A stretch of DNA of 64,000 nucleotides from positions 248,001 through 312,000 of the forward strand of contig CAVTZH010000008.1 of assembly GCA_963739175.1 (NCBI GenBank), read 5' to 3'. Every line of letters starts with the position of its first letter. Within the stretch, counting starts at the first letter, position 1. The notes beneath the pieces are model-generated. The model was given only the letters and a program-made list of their open reading frames with translations, was not told the DNA's origin and did no database searches. Position numbers and translations under genes: made by a program. Below, one piece after another: positions 53,921-63,211 of the stretch. The stretch is from VAZQ01 sp963739175. GTDB taxonomy: Bacteria; Pseudomonadota; Alphaproteobacteria; Rhizobiales; Xanthobacteraceae.

Positions 53921-53993
53921 CCGCTCATTCCCGCGTAAGCGGGAATCCAGTCTAGATTTAGCCTGGGTCCCCGCTTTCGCGGGGACGAGCGGA
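53921..53993. repeat. 73-bp double-hairpin repeat (copy 1)
   Basis: Two hairpins, CATTCCCGCG-TAA-GCGGGAATC and TCCCCGCTTTCGCGGGGA, are joined by a short linker. A copy with few mismatches and the same length lies at 57110-57182. This copy sits in the gap between the permease and binding-protein genes of the ABC operon. Confidence 0.85.
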
Positions 53994-54009
53994 GAGAAAA
54001 CGACACGAT

Positions 54010-54876
54010 CTAATCCTCTTGCCCCGCCGCGGTCCACGGCGCGACGCGCTTCTCGACATAGCGCAGGATCGCGGTCAGCGTGACGCCGAGCAATCCCAGC
54101 GTGACGATCGGCACGAACATCCGGTCGACCTCGAGCACGCCGGCAGTGCGCACGATCAGGTAGCCGACGCCGGAGATCGCGGTGTAGAGGTCGGCCAGCA
54201 CCATGCCGATCATGCCGCGGCCGACCGCGAGGCGGATGCCGGTGACGATGAACGGCAGCGAGGCCGGAAGGATGATGTTGCCCCAGAGCTGCCGCTCCGA
54301 GCAGCGGAAGGCGTGGCCGACCTCCAGCAATTTGGGATCGACCGCCTTCACGCCCTGATAGGTGTTGATCACCATCGGGAAGAACGCGAACAGGAACAGG
54401 ATGATCACCTTCGCGGTGGTCTCGTAGCCGGCCCACAGCACGATCAGCGGTACCAGCGCCACCGACGGGATCGAGTAGAGGAAGGTGATGTAGACGGTGA
54501 CCGCGACGTCGAGGATGTGGAAACGCGCGAGCATGAGCCCAACCGCGGTGCCGAACACGATCGCCAGCGTCAGCCCGATCACCAACACAAACAGGCTCGG
54601 CGCCATTGCCTGCCACAGCTCGCCGCTCCAGATCATGTTGACGGCGGCATAGGCGACCTTGATCGGCGTGGTGAACAACACCGGATCGGTGTTCATGCCG
54701 ACGATCTGCCAGAGCGACAGCGCGATCGCGAGCGCGACGAGGCGGATGCCGAGATTCTGCAACGCGACCTTGCGGCGGCGCGCAGCCGCCACCCGCTCGG
54801 CGCGCGCGCGGTCGTCGACGAGATCGCGCGCCTGCCTCGCGTCAAGCGAAGCGCCGGTTTGCTCGACCGTGGTCAC
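54010..54876 (-). CDS. ABC transporter permease (SsuC/TauC-type)
   Basis: This 288-residue integral membrane protein starts at GTG 54876, which overlaps the ATPase stop as GTGA, so the two are translationally coupled. It has six hydrophobic segments. The EAA-type loop is seen in PKLLEVGHAFRCSERQLWGN and IILPASLPFIVTGIRLAVGR, as in BPD_transp_1 permeases. The much longer frame from 55569 runs through the ATPase gene and is not used. Confidence 0.88.
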   Translation of the reverse strand: MTTVEQTGASLDARQARDLVDDRARAERVAAARRRKVALQNLGIRLVALAIALSLWQIVGMNTDPVLFTTPIKVAYAAVNMIWSGELWQAMAPSLFVLVIGLTLAIVFGTAVGLMLARFHILDVAVTVYITFLYSIPSVALVPLIVLWAGYETTAKVIILFLFAFFPMVINTYQGVKAVDPKLLEVGHAFRCSERQLWGNIILPASLPFIVTGIRLAVGRGMIGMVLADLYTAISGVGYLIVRTAGVLEVDRMFVPIVTLGLLGVTLTAILRYVEKRVAPWTAAGQED

Positions 54877-55694
54877 GCGACCTCCCGGGGTGCCCTGAGC
54901 TGCGCCGGCCGCGCCGTATGCAACTGGTGCCAGATGTGCTGGCGCAATTCGCCGAAGCGCGGATCGGTGCGCATGTCGTCGACATTGCGCGGCCGGCCGA
55001 ACGGCATGTCCAGGATCTCCTTGATGCGGCCGGGCCGCGCGCTCATCACCGCGACACGGTCGCCGAGCAGGATCGCCTCGTCGATCGAATGGGTGATGAA
55101 GACCATGGTCTTGCGCTCGTCGGGACGCTCCATCAGGTGCAGCAATTCCTCCTGAAGGATTTCGCGGGTCTGCGCGTCGAGCGCGGCGAACGGCTCGTCC
55201 ATCAACAGCACCGACGGGTTCATCGCCAGCGCGCGCACGAGGCCGACGCGCTGCTGCATGCCGCCGGAGAGCTGGTAGGGATAGTGGCTCTCGAAGCCGG
55301 CGAGCCCGACCAGCTCCAGGTAGTGGCCGACCGCGTCGCGGATCTTCTCGCGGCCGACGCCGGCCATGGCGAGACCGAACGCGGCGTTGTCGAACACCGT
55401 CTTCCACGGCAGCAGGCCGAAATGCTGGAACACCATGGCGACGCCGTCGGGCGGACGGCCCTCGACCGGCTTGCCGTGCACCAGCAACTTGCCGTCGCTC
55501 AGGTCGGTGAGCCCGGCGATACAGCGCAGCAACGTGGTCTTGCCGCAGCCGGACGGGCCGACGACGCACATGATCTCGTTGCGCTTGATTTGCAGCGAGA
55601 GCTGATGAAAGGCGACCACCGCGCCGTCAAGGAAGAGCTTGGCCGCGTTGTCGGCGACGATGGCGCCCGCGACTGCCGTCTGCACCGGACTCAT
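54873..55694 (-). CDS. ABC transporter ATP-binding protein (SsuB/TauB-type)
   Basis: This 273-residue ATPase starts at ATG 55694. It has Walker A GPSGCGKTT at 46-54, the Q-loop in MVFQHFGLLPWKTV, signature LSGGMQQRVGLVRAL, Walker B VLLMDEPFAALD and the His switch in VFITHSIDEA. It energises the permease encoded next, with a 4-base overlap. The order ATPase-permease-binding protein is typical of sulfonate/nitrate-type importers. The frame upstream of 55694 is not coding-like. Confidence 0.92.
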   Translation of the reverse strand: MSPVQTAVAGAIVADNAAKLFLDGAVVAFHQLSLQIKRNEIMCVVGPSGCGKTTLLRCIAGLTDLSDGKLLVHGKPVEGRPPDGVAMVFQHFGLLPWKTVFDNAAFGLAMAGVGREKIRDAVGHYLELVGLAGFESHYPYQLSGGMQQRVGLVRALAMNPSVLLMDEPFAALDAQTREILQEELLHLMERPDERKTMVFITHSIDEAILLGDRVAVMSARPGRIKEILDMPFGRPRNVDDMRTDPRFGELRQHIWHQLHTARPAQLRAPREVA

Positions 55695-56111
55695 ACGTTT
55701 CCTCAAACCTGAGCCAGACGTTGTTTCCGCAAGGAACCGCGGGTTGTCGGCCGGGCAGCTGCGCCGCCTCGTTAGGTTCTTATTAGTGCGTCCCTCCCCG
55801 GAAGTCTCCGCAAAAATCGGCCTATTTTCAATGCGGCATGTTCGTTGCCGCCGCGGGCCGGCGACGCGCCGCGTCAGCCGTCGCGCGCCAGCGGTCGCGA
55901 CGATTGCGAAATCTCTTCGGGCGTTGCCGCCAAACCACAATCCTGCACTGGTTGTTCATCGCCCGTTCACGCCGATTTCCGCATTGTCCGGCCGGTAGTT
56001 CCCGATGCGTTCGACGACCAATTGTGACGCGGACAAACGTCCGCGCGGATCGTCGCCGGAAGCGTCGGAGGTCGCGAATCTGCGCAGGTATGCCGGCCCC
56101 GTGCAATTCCG
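55695..56111. other. Intergenic region between divergent operons
   Basis: The 417 bases between the ABC ATPase and UbiA starts must contain both promoters. I see no gene and no strong palindrome; the AT-rich stretch near 55790-55830 (CAAAAATCGGCCTATTTTC) is the best promoter candidate. Confidence 0.35.
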
Positions 56112-57086
56112 ATGCTGCTTTGGGGCACGCAAGTGCGTGGGTTGGAGGGACGTGTTATCAGCCAGATAGAGCAAATTGTCGGCCGCAAGGGCATATTCCC
56201 CTCCCTTGTCGAGGCGATGCGGCTGCATCAGTGGGCGAAGAACCTCCTGGTCTTCGCGCCGCTCATCCTTGCCGGCAAGACCGAGAGCCTCGAGGCGTGG
56301 ACCAACTGTCTGCTCGGATTCCTCGCGCTCGGAATCCTGGCGTCGTCCACTTATCTGCTCAACGACGTTGCCGACATCGAGTCCGACCGCCGTCACTGGT
56401 CGAAGCGCGATCGCGCGCTGGCGCGCGGCGACCTGCCGGTGCCGGTGGCGATCGCGGTGGGCGGTATCGGCGTCCTGATCAGCTTTGCGCTGGCGGCAAC
56501 GGTCAACAGCCACGCCACCTTCGTGCTGGTGATCTACGCCGCGTCGACCGCGGCCTATTCGCTCGGCCTCAAGCGCGTGCCGGTGCTCGACGTGTTCCTG
56601 CTGGCGTTCCTGTTCACGCTGCGGCTGGTCTACGGCGTCTATCTGGCCGAAGTGGCGGCCTCGCCCTGGCTGCTGGTGTTCTCGATGTTCCTGTTCACGT
56701 CGCTGTCGCTCGCCAAGCGGCAGACCGAGATCCGGCGTACTGCCGCGCTCGGCAATGACCGCATCGACGGCCGCGGCTATGTCGCGAGCGACCTCACCTT
56801 CGTGTTCGGCCTCGGCGTCGCGGCGGCCGCCGGCGCCGTGCTGATCATGGTCCTCTACCTGATCCACGAGGCGTTCGTCGCCGGCTTCTACAGGAGTCCG
56901 CTGCTGCTCTGGTCGATGCCCGCGATCATGTTCCTGTGGCTCGGGCGCGTCTGGCTGCTGGCCGGACGGAACGTGCTCGACGACGATCCGCTCTGGTTCG
57001 CGGTGCGGGACAATGTCAGCCTGGCGCTCGGCGCCTCGATGGTGGTCGCTTTCATCAGCGCCTGGCAGATTACTTTGCAGATTTAG
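56112..57086 (+). CDS. UbiA family prenyltransferase (polyprenyl-phosphate phosphoribosyltransferase-like)
   Basis: This 324-residue protein has about nine hydrophobic segments. It opens after a short leader with LVEAMRLHQWAKNLLVFAPL, the wording of decaprenyl-phosphate phosphoribosyltransferase-type UbiA proteins. The first Asp-rich motif is NDVADIESDRRHWSKRDR. A second Asp site is likely in the loop NDRIDGRGYVASDLTF. The donor prenyl or phosphate acceptor is not certain. The start at 56112 has no clear ribosome-binding site and could be later. Three polytopic proteins follow on the strand. Confidence 0.8.
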   Translation: MLLWGTQVRGLEGRVISQIEQIVGRKGIFPSLVEAMRLHQWAKNLLVFAPLILAGKTESLEAWTNCLLGFLALGILASSTYLLNDVADIESDRRHWSKRDRALARGDLPVPVAIAVGGIGVLISFALAATVNSHATFVLVIYAASTAAYSLGLKRVPVLDVFLLAFLFTLRLVYGVYLAEVAASPWLLVFSMFLFTSLSLAKRQTEIRRTAALGNDRIDGRGYVASDLTFVFGLGVAAAAGAVLIMVLYLIHEAFVAGFYRSPLLLWSMPAIMFLWLGRVWLLAGRNVLDDDPLWFAVRDNVSLALGASMVVAFISAWQITLQI

Positions 57087-57109
57087 GGTGTCGCCGTTGG
57101 CTCCATCCT

Positions 57110-57182
57110 CCGCTCATTCCCGCGAAAGCGGGAATCCAGTCTTGATCTAACCTGGGTCCCCGCTTTCGCGGGGACGAGTGGA
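57110..57182. repeat. 73-bp double-hairpin repeat (copy 2)
   Basis: The same two hairpins as at 53921-53993, in the same orientation and length. It sits between the UbiA-like gene and the first GT-C gene, so it may affect expression of the downstream genes. Confidence 0.85.
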
Positions 57183-57220
57183 AGGAAGGGCTTCTAACGA
57201 ATTGATGGAAATGACCGCGC

Positions 57221-58495
57221 ATGGGAACCACGGGGCCGACCTTGCTCTGGCCTAAGGGCCGCGTCGGGTCGTGGCTTGCGGTTGCGGCGTTAGGCATCGC
57301 CGCGCAGGCGATCCTCTGGTCGGTCTCCGAGCCGTCCGACCTGTTCAGCGATTTCTACAAGGCCTATTTCCCGGCCGGCGACCGGCTCTGGAATGAAGGC
57401 GCGGTCGCGACCTGGGAAACCTCTGAATCCGCGGCCGTCGGCTTCGTCAATCTCCCGATCCTGGCGTGGCTGTTCGTGCCGCTTGCCCTGTTCGGCGAGC
57501 CTGCCGCCGGCTGGGCTTTCCTCGCGCTCGGCATTGCCGCCATCGCCACGACCTACGCGCTGCTGTTGCGCCTTGGTGATTTCAATATCGCGACCAGCGC
57601 GATGCTCGCGCTCTCGATCCTCGCCAGCGGGCCTCTGGTCAATAGCCTGCGCGAAGGCAACACGACGCACTTCGTCCTGTTGCTGCTGGTGGTCGCGCTG
57701 CTGCTCTGGCGCGCCGGCAAGGAATACGCCGCCGGGCTCGTGCTCGGCCTGTGTGCGCTGTTCAAGCTGCCGCTGATGCTGATCGGGCTTTATGTGCTGC
57801 TGCGCGGACGCTGGCGCGTGGTCGCCGGCGGCGCGAGCGCGATCGTCGGCGCCGGTCTCTTGTCGCTGGCGGTGTTCGGGCTCGAGATCAATATCGGCTG
57901 GTACCAGAACTGCATCGTGCCGTTCGTCGGCGGCGTGATGCCGGCGTTCAACGTGCAGTCGATCGACGGCTTCCTCGCCCGGCTGGAATCCGGTCCGGCG
58001 CTGCTGATGGAGTGGACGCCGCTCGCGGCCTCGCTGTGGCACAAGATCGTGCGCAGCATCGTGCTGTCGGGGATGTTCATCCTCGCCTTCGTCGCCATGA
58101 TCCGCGGCGATCGAAGCGCGGCGGGCGCGCGCCCGTTCGAGCGCGACACCCTTGAATTCTCGATCGTGCTCACGCTCGCGGTCGTCACCAGCCCGGTGTC
58201 TTGGTCGCACTACTACCTGTTGCTGCTGTTGCCCTGGGCGCTCTATCTCGGCGGCCGGCTCGGCCTCCCCGACGACGCAGCGACGCGCTGGCTGATGGCC
58301 GGCGGCATGCTGCTCGCGTCGCTGCCGGTGGTCGTGTTGCCGCTCGGCTCCGGCATCGTCGCCGCCATCGTGTCGCGAACGATCGTGTCGGCCTGGATGT
58401 TCGGCGGCCTCATGATCCTGGCAGCATTGATCCGCGGCGCGTTGTATGCTGGCCAATCGAGCGCCGCGGCAAAGCCGCAGGCGAGCGCGCGCTGA
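57221..58495 (+). CDS. Polytopic GT-C-like protein (DUF2029/GT87 type)
   Basis: This 424-residue protein has about ten hydrophobic segments. The early loop SDLFSDFYKAYFPAGDRLW resembles the first periplasmic acidic loop of GT87-type mannosyl/arabinosyltransferases, with Asp/Glu near the first helix end. A block SLREGNTTHFVLLLLVVALL and late SPVSWSHYYLLLLLPWALYL are also typical. Such enzymes transfer a sugar from a polyprenyl-phosphate donor. It is followed after 34 bases by another. Confidence 0.7.
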   Translation: MGTTGPTLLWPKGRVGSWLAVAALGIAAQAILWSVSEPSDLFSDFYKAYFPAGDRLWNEGAVATWETSESAAVGFVNLPILAWLFVPLALFGEPAAGWAFLALGIAAIATTYALLLRLGDFNIATSAMLALSILASGPLVNSLREGNTTHFVLLLLVVALLLWRAGKEYAAGLVLGLCALFKLPLMLIGLYVLLRGRWRVVAGGASAIVGAGLLSLAVFGLEINIGWYQNCIVPFVGGVMPAFNVQSIDGFLARLESGPALLMEWTPLAASLWHKIVRSIVLSGMFILAFVAMIRGDRSAAGARPFERDTLEFSIVLTLAVVTSPVSWSHYYLLLLLPWALYLGGRLGLPDDAATRWLMAGGMLLASLPVVVLPLGSGIVAAIVSRTIVSAWMFGGLMILAALIRGALYAGQSSAAAKPQASAR

Positions 58496-58529
58496 GTGCG
58501 CGGCAAGGGACGCACGTGAAAGAAGCATC

Positions 58530-59966
58530 ATGAGCGAGACGCCCGCCATGAGCCAGACGTCACCATCGGCATGCCCGTCGTCGGTGTCGCTGACGCGCGG
58601 CCTCGCGATCTTCCTGCTGTTGAATGCGCTCGTGCTCAACGGCCTGATCTGGCTGGCGTCCTCCGGCCCCTACAAGGAGACCGTGCTGCAGCACAGCGTC
58701 GACGTGCTGCGCCTCAACGGCAGCGACAATTCCTGGGGCGCGATGGCGATCGCGCTCGACTACTTCCGCGCGGGCGAAACGCTGCCGATCTATAGCGAGG
58801 TCTTCTTCGACCGCAACGTCAAGTTCCAGTATCCGCCGTCCTCGCTGTTCGCCCTGATGGCGATGCAGGCGATGGCGCCGCCGCAACGCGTGCGCATCAC
58901 CGATCAGGACATCTACGCCTGGCCGACCGTGAACGACATCATCGGTTGGCTGTTCCTGCTGCTGACCGCCGCCGCCACCGCAGCGCTGCTCGAACGCCGC
59001 CTGCGCGAGCAATGCCAATTCGACGATACGCGCACGCTGATCGGCTTGCGGGTCGCGATCGTGTTCGGCCTGGCGTTGACCTTCTATCCGCTGGTCAAGG
59101 CATTCTCGCTCGGGCAGATCCAGGTCTGGATCAACGGCCTGTTCGCGGTCGCCTTGCTCGCCTGGGCGACCGGACGAAAAACCGCGAGCGGCGCGCTGAT
59201 GGGCGTGTTGTGCCTGATCAAGCCGCACTACGGGCTGTTCGTGCTGTGGGCGCTGCTCCGCAAGGAATGGCGCTTCGCCTTCGCCTGCGTCGCCGCCGGG
59301 CTCGTCGGCCTGATCGGCTCGGTCGCCGTGTTCGGTTTTGCCAATCACCTCGACTACCTGCCGGTGCTGTCGCATCTCGCCGAGCGCGGCGAGACCTACT
59401 ATCCGAACCATTCCGTAAACGGATTGCTCAACCGGCTGATGTCGGTCGGCGAGCCCGAGCTCTACCGCAATCTCGACTGGGGTGACGGCGCCTTCCCGCC
59501 GTTCAACCGCCTGGTCTACTGGACGACGACCATCAGCTCGGCCGCGATCCTGCTGCTGGCGCTGCTGCGGCGCAATCGCGACAACGATCCGGATCGCGTG
59601 ATCGACTTCTGCACCATGGCGGTGAGCGCGACGGTCGCCTCCCCGATCGCCTGGGAGCATCACTACGGCGTGCTGTTCCCGGTGTTCGCGGTCGTGCTGG
59701 TCGGCGCGCTGCGCAGCCGCGCCCGGCTGCCCTGGCTGATCGCGAGCTACGTGCTCGCGAGCAATTATTTCATCGCGACGCAGCTGCTCGCGCCCACGTT
59801 CTGGAACTTCATTCAATCCTATCTCTTGTTCGCGACCTGGATCCTGCTGGTGCTGCTGCATCTGCGGCCGCCGCTGCCGCTGGCGAGTGCGGCCGATTCG
59901 CCGCAGACGCGATTTCAGGCCACGCAACCCGTGAACGCGATGCGCTTTTCGCTTAACAAAGTCTGA
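58530..59966 (+). CDS. Polytopic GT-C-like protein (DUF2029/GT87 type)
   Basis: This 478-residue protein starts at ATG 58530. It has about ten hydrophobic segments and the GT87-like landmarks SWGAMAIALDYFRAGETLPI, YSEVFFDRNVKFQYPPSSLF (acidic loop), YPLVKAFSLGQIQVWINGLF, LCLIKPHYGLFVLWALLRKE and PIAWEHHYGVLFPVFAVVLV. It is a probable lipid-linked sugar transferase. Its stop overlaps the next start by one base, TGATG style, so the two are translationally coupled. Confidence 0.75.
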   Translation: MSETPAMSQTSPSACPSSVSLTRGLAIFLLLNALVLNGLIWLASSGPYKETVLQHSVDVLRLNGSDNSWGAMAIALDYFRAGETLPIYSEVFFDRNVKFQYPPSSLFALMAMQAMAPPQRVRITDQDIYAWPTVNDIIGWLFLLLTAAATAALLERRLREQCQFDDTRTLIGLRVAIVFGLALTFYPLVKAFSLGQIQVWINGLFAVALLAWATGRKTASGALMGVLCLIKPHYGLFVLWALLRKEWRFAFACVAAGLVGLIGSVAVFGFANHLDYLPVLSHLAERGETYYPNHSVNGLLNRLMSVGEPELYRNLDWGDGAFPPFNRLVYWTTTISSAAILLLALLRRNRDNDPDRVIDFCTMAVSATVASPIAWEHHYGVLFPVFAVVLVGALRSRARLPWLIASYVLASNYFIATQLLAPTFWNFIQSYLLFATWILLVLLHLRPPLPLASAADSPQTRFQATQPVNAMRFSLNKV

Positions 59967-61399
59967 TGGCGGTTAGGTCATCAACGTTGCGGTTCCGGAT
60001 CAACATCCTCGGCGCGGTCATCTTCGCTGTTCATCTTGTGCTGGCGCTGCTCTCCTACATGCAGGCGCCGGTGCTCTGGAACGCCGCCGAGCACCCCCGC
60101 GCGGCCGCGTTCTTCGAGAGCTTCGGCCTCGGAGCGGTGCGCCTGTTCGCCGGCGACGGGGCGGTGGTCCTGAGCCAGGGAATTCCGCTCGCGATCGCGA
60201 GCATCGCCGCCGCGCTGCTGCTGTTGATGTTGACGCGTCACGGCGACGATGCCGATGCCGGCATCGCGCACCTGCTGCGGCGCTGGTCGATCGCGTTCGC
60301 GGCCGCGTGCTTCCTCGCGTTCCCGCTGTTCACGCAGGATTTCTGGCTGTCGGCAGCCTGGGGCCGGATGGTCGCCGCCGGCGTCAACCCATTCCATACG
60401 CTGTTCACCGACAGCGACCTGATCGGCCTCCCGCTCGACCATTTTCCGATGCCGATGTCCTACGGCCCGCTCTGGGCGGTGATGTCGGCGCTCGTCGCGG
60501 TGATCGCGTTTGGCAACGCCATCGCAATGGGGCTGCTGTTCAAGGCGCTGATCGCCGCGGCGTGGATCGGGTCGCTCGTGCTGGTCGACCGCATTCACCG
60601 CGACAAGCCCATGCGCGAGCGCTGCCTCGCCATCGCGCTGTTCGGATGGATTCCACTCGGCGTGTCGCAGTCGGTCGCCGAGGGCCACAACGACATCGTG
60701 ATGATCGCGCCCGCACTGCTGTGGTTCCTTTTGCTTCTGCGCAACAACCGCTGGGCACCGCTCGCGCTGGTGGCGTCGGTGCTGTGCAAATACGCCACCG
60801 CGCCGTTGTTCCTGATCGATCTGATCCACGCCTTCCGCCACGAGCGGCTCACGGTGATGCAATATGTGCGGCGCATGCTGCCGCCGGCGCTGCTCGGCCT
60901 CGCCTTCTTCGCCTTGTTCTTCCGGTCGACGGCGTTCTTCGACGGCATCCGGCTGGTCAGCGAATGGTACTTCCTGCGCCCGAGCGAAGCGGTCGCGGGG
61001 CTCGAACACCTGCTCGGGCTGCCGATCTATCCGTTACATTTGGTCGCGCAGGCGGTGTTTCCCGTGATCGCGGTCTATTGGCTCGCCGCCGCGGTCCGCG
61101 AGGCGAGCACCGAGACCCTGACCCGCGCCACCGTGGCGATGATCGCGGCCATCATGTTCGGCGCCATCAGCCACCTGTGGCCGTGGTATCTGGTCTGGGG
61201 CGTGGCCTTCGGCGCGCTCGCGCCCCAGTGGTGGGTATCGCGCTTCATCACCGCCGTCGCGCTGCTGGTGCCTTTTACGCTGGCGACCTGGTGGCTTCCG
61301 GCGGTCGAACCCTACCGGGACATCGCCACGCTCGTGATTTATGCCGCCGCAGCGCTGTGGGTCGTGTTGACGCGCGAGCCTGCCGCGGCCGGACGGTAG
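59966..61399 (+). CDS. Polytopic GT-C-like membrane protein
   Basis: This 477-residue protein starts at ATG 59966, overlapping the previous stop. It has about eleven hydrophobic segments; FTQDFWLSAAWGRMVAAGVN followed by PFHTLF is the typical acidic loop after the second helix, and MSYGPLWAVMSALVAVIAFG and AEGHNDIVMIAPALLWFLLL follow, as in mannosyl/arabinosyl GT-C proteins. It has no close family name I can assign. It closes a four-gene set with UbiA at the front. Confidence 0.68.
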   Translation: MAVRSSTLRFRINILGAVIFAVHLVLALLSYMQAPVLWNAAEHPRAAAFFESFGLGAVRLFAGDGAVVLSQGIPLAIASIAAALLLLMLTRHGDDADAGIAHLLRRWSIAFAAACFLAFPLFTQDFWLSAAWGRMVAAGVNPFHTLFTDSDLIGLPLDHFPMPMSYGPLWAVMSALVAVIAFGNAIAMGLLFKALIAAAWIGSLVLVDRIHRDKPMRERCLAIALFGWIPLGVSQSVAEGHNDIVMIAPALLWFLLLLRNNRWAPLALVASVLCKYATAPLFLIDLIHAFRHERLTVMQYVRRMLPPALLGLAFFALFFRSTAFFDGIRLVSEWYFLRPSEAVAGLEHLLGLPIYPLHLVAQAVFPVIAVYWLAAAVREASTETLTRATVAMIAAIMFGAISHLWPWYLVWGVAFGALAPQWWVSRFITAVALLVPFTLATWWLPAVEPYRDIATLVIYAAAALWVVLTREPAAAGR

Positions 61400-61465
61400 G
61401 TTTCCACGGCGCGGCTTTTCGGGTTGAATAGGCCAAACACGAACCAAGCAATAAGGAGGCCGCCC

Positions 61466-62338
61466 ATGAACATCAATGTCGCCAGCGAGGGCCTCGCCAA
61501 AACCACAACGGCACCGTTCGAGGTTGAACGGCTGGGCGCAAAGCTTGGCGCCGAGATCCACGGCCTCGACCTCAAGAACGGCATGGACCCGGCGACCTTC
61601 AAGGCGTTCGAGGCGGCGCTGATCGAGCACAAGGTGGTCGTGCTGCGTGACCAGAATCTCGACACCCGGCAGCACGTCGAGATCAGCCGCCTGTTCGGCG
61701 AGCTCGAAGTGCACCCGATGCGGCCGCAGGGCGAGTTCCCGGAAATCCTCGTGCTCGACAACCACAAGGACAACCCGGTGCTGTCGACCGACGTCTGGCA
61801 CAGCGACACGACGTTCCGCAAAAATCCGACCCGCTACACCATCCTGCGCTGCCAGATCATGCCGAAGGTCGGCGGCGACACGCTGTGGGCCGACATGGAA
61901 GCCGCCTATGAGGGATTGAGCGCGCGCTTCCGGTCGATGATCGACGGTCTGCGCGCGGTGCACGACTTCCAGAATTTCCGCGTGCTGTTCAAGAAGACCG
62001 ACGAGGACCAAGCCAAGCTCCGCAAGATGGAGGAGCTGTTTCCCAACCCCTCGCATCCGGTGGTGCGCACGCATCCGGCGAACGGCCGCAAGTCGCTCTA
62101 CGTCAACCCGCAGTTCACGGTGCGGATCGAAGACCTCGAGCCGGACGAAAGCCGCGCCATCCTGCAGGTGCTCTACGCGCAGGCGCAGGTGCCGGAATAT
62201 CAGTTCCGCCTGCGCTGGACGCCGGGCGCGATCGTGTTCTGGGACAACCGCTCGACCCAGCACTACGCCGCCAACGACTACTATCCGAACCGCCGCCGCA
62301 TGGAGCGCACCGCGGTGATCGGCGACGTGCCGGTTTGA
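61466..62338 (+). CDS. TauD/TfdA family Fe(II)/2-oxoglutarate-dependent dioxygenase
   Basis: This 290-residue enzyme starts at ATG 61466 after AAGGAGG. The iron triad is His112 and Asp114 in VWHSDTTFRKNP and His266 in NRSTQHYAAND. The 2-oxoglutarate Arg is in YYPNRRRMERTAVIG. It has the family opening ERLGAKLGAEIHGLDL. Oxidises an unknown substrate (sulfonate, arylalkanoate and others are possible). A terminator follows at 62371. Confidence 0.92.
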   Translation: MNINVASEGLAKTTTAPFEVERLGAKLGAEIHGLDLKNGMDPATFKAFEAALIEHKVVVLRDQNLDTRQHVEISRLFGELEVHPMRPQGEFPEILVLDNHKDNPVLSTDVWHSDTTFRKNPTRYTILRCQIMPKVGGDTLWADMEAAYEGLSARFRSMIDGLRAVHDFQNFRVLFKKTDEDQAKLRKMEELFPNPSHPVVRTHPANGRKSLYVNPQFTVRIEDLEPDESRAILQVLYAQAQVPEYQFRLRWTPGAIVFWDNRSTQHYAANDYYPNRRRMERTAVIGDVPV

Positions 62339-62370
62339 TCAAGCCGCCCGGAGCGGTTTGCGCTAAACGA

Positions 62371-62400
62371 GAAGCCCCGGGGTTGGCCCCGGGGCTTTCG
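62371..62400 (+). terminator. Rho-independent terminator
   Basis: AAGCCCCGG (62372-62380) pairs with CCGGGGCTT (62389-62397), followed by TTC. The stem is strong but the T tract is short. It separates the dioxygenase from the convergent porin gene. Confidence 0.65.
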
Positions 62401-62419
62401 GATGGCCGGTGAGCGCCGA

Positions 62420-63211
62420 TCAGTTCCTGGCGACGACCGGGCTGCCAAAGAACGTCCAGCCATGTGTCTTGATGGTCAGCCGAGCGCGGACGATATCGCC
62501 CTTCGCGTCCAACTGGTAGTCTTCCGCGTTGGCAGGATTGCAAGCCGTGAAGCAGAACGTCGGTTTGCTGCCCAGATCGAAGTGCTGGTACTCGGCGCCT
62601 ATCAAGAGGTCCCCGAACGTACCCTGGAGTATAATGACTTCGAAACCAGCGCCGGCGAACCAGCCCGTGTTCCGCGACGAACCCCAAAAGCCTGAGAATC
62701 TCGGCGCACCGCTGGACGCGAAGGCATATCGCCCGTCAAGTTTCGCCGAGGCATAGCCACCGGTGCCGTAGATCATCCAGCGATCCCACGTGAAGCCCAG
62801 CCGCGGCCCGACCGTGAATAACGAGTTGATCCTGTGGTGGGCTGCGGTATCGGCGGCGAAAGGCGGTGTCGGCAGCGCGTCCTTGTTTTCGAGCACGCTG
62901 AAGCCCCGGGTGTAGCCGACTTCAACGCCGAGCACCCACCGACCCCACTGCAATTGCGCGCCGCCATGTATGTTGTAGACCGGGTCATTGATGCTGGACG
63001 TCGAATGAAGTGGGCCCCCGATAGCCTGCGGATAGAAGCGGTGAACGTCCGACCAGGCGCCACCAGCGCCTGCACCGACATAGAGACCGGACCAATTGTA
63101 AGCGGGCGCCGGCGGCGGCGCGGGCGGCGCCTTGACTGGCATGTCGGCCGCCGTCGCAGCAGTGGCGGCCAGCGCGATTGTCATAATGGTTCCGAGCAAC
63201 AGGTTCTTCAT
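62420..63211 (-). CDS. Omp25/RopB-type outer membrane beta-barrel protein
   Basis: This 263-residue porin starts at ATG 63211 with signal LLLGTIMTIALAATAATAAD. The mature part has the family opening ADMPVKAPPAPPPAPAYNWS and GLYVGAGAGGAWSDV, followed by alternating strands (QLQWGRWVLGVEVGYTRGF, LFTVGPRLGFTWDRWMIYG, FGDLLIGAEYQHFDLG). An eight-stranded barrel is likely. Residues CFTACNPAN carry two cysteines near the C-terminus, a possible loop disulfide. The frame upstream of 63211 is not coding-like. Confidence 0.85.
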   Translation of the reverse strand: MKNLLLGTIMTIALAATAATAADMPVKAPPAPPPAPAYNWSGLYVGAGAGGAWSDVHRFYPQAIGGPLHSTSSINDPVYNIHGGAQLQWGRWVLGVEVGYTRGFSVLENKDALPTPPFAADTAAHHRINSLFTVGPRLGFTWDRWMIYGTGGYASAKLDGRYAFASSGAPRFSGFWGSSRNTGWFAGAGFEVIILQGTFGDLLIGAEYQHFDLGSKPTFCFTACNPANAEDYQLDAKGDIVRARLTIKTHGWTFFGSPVVARN

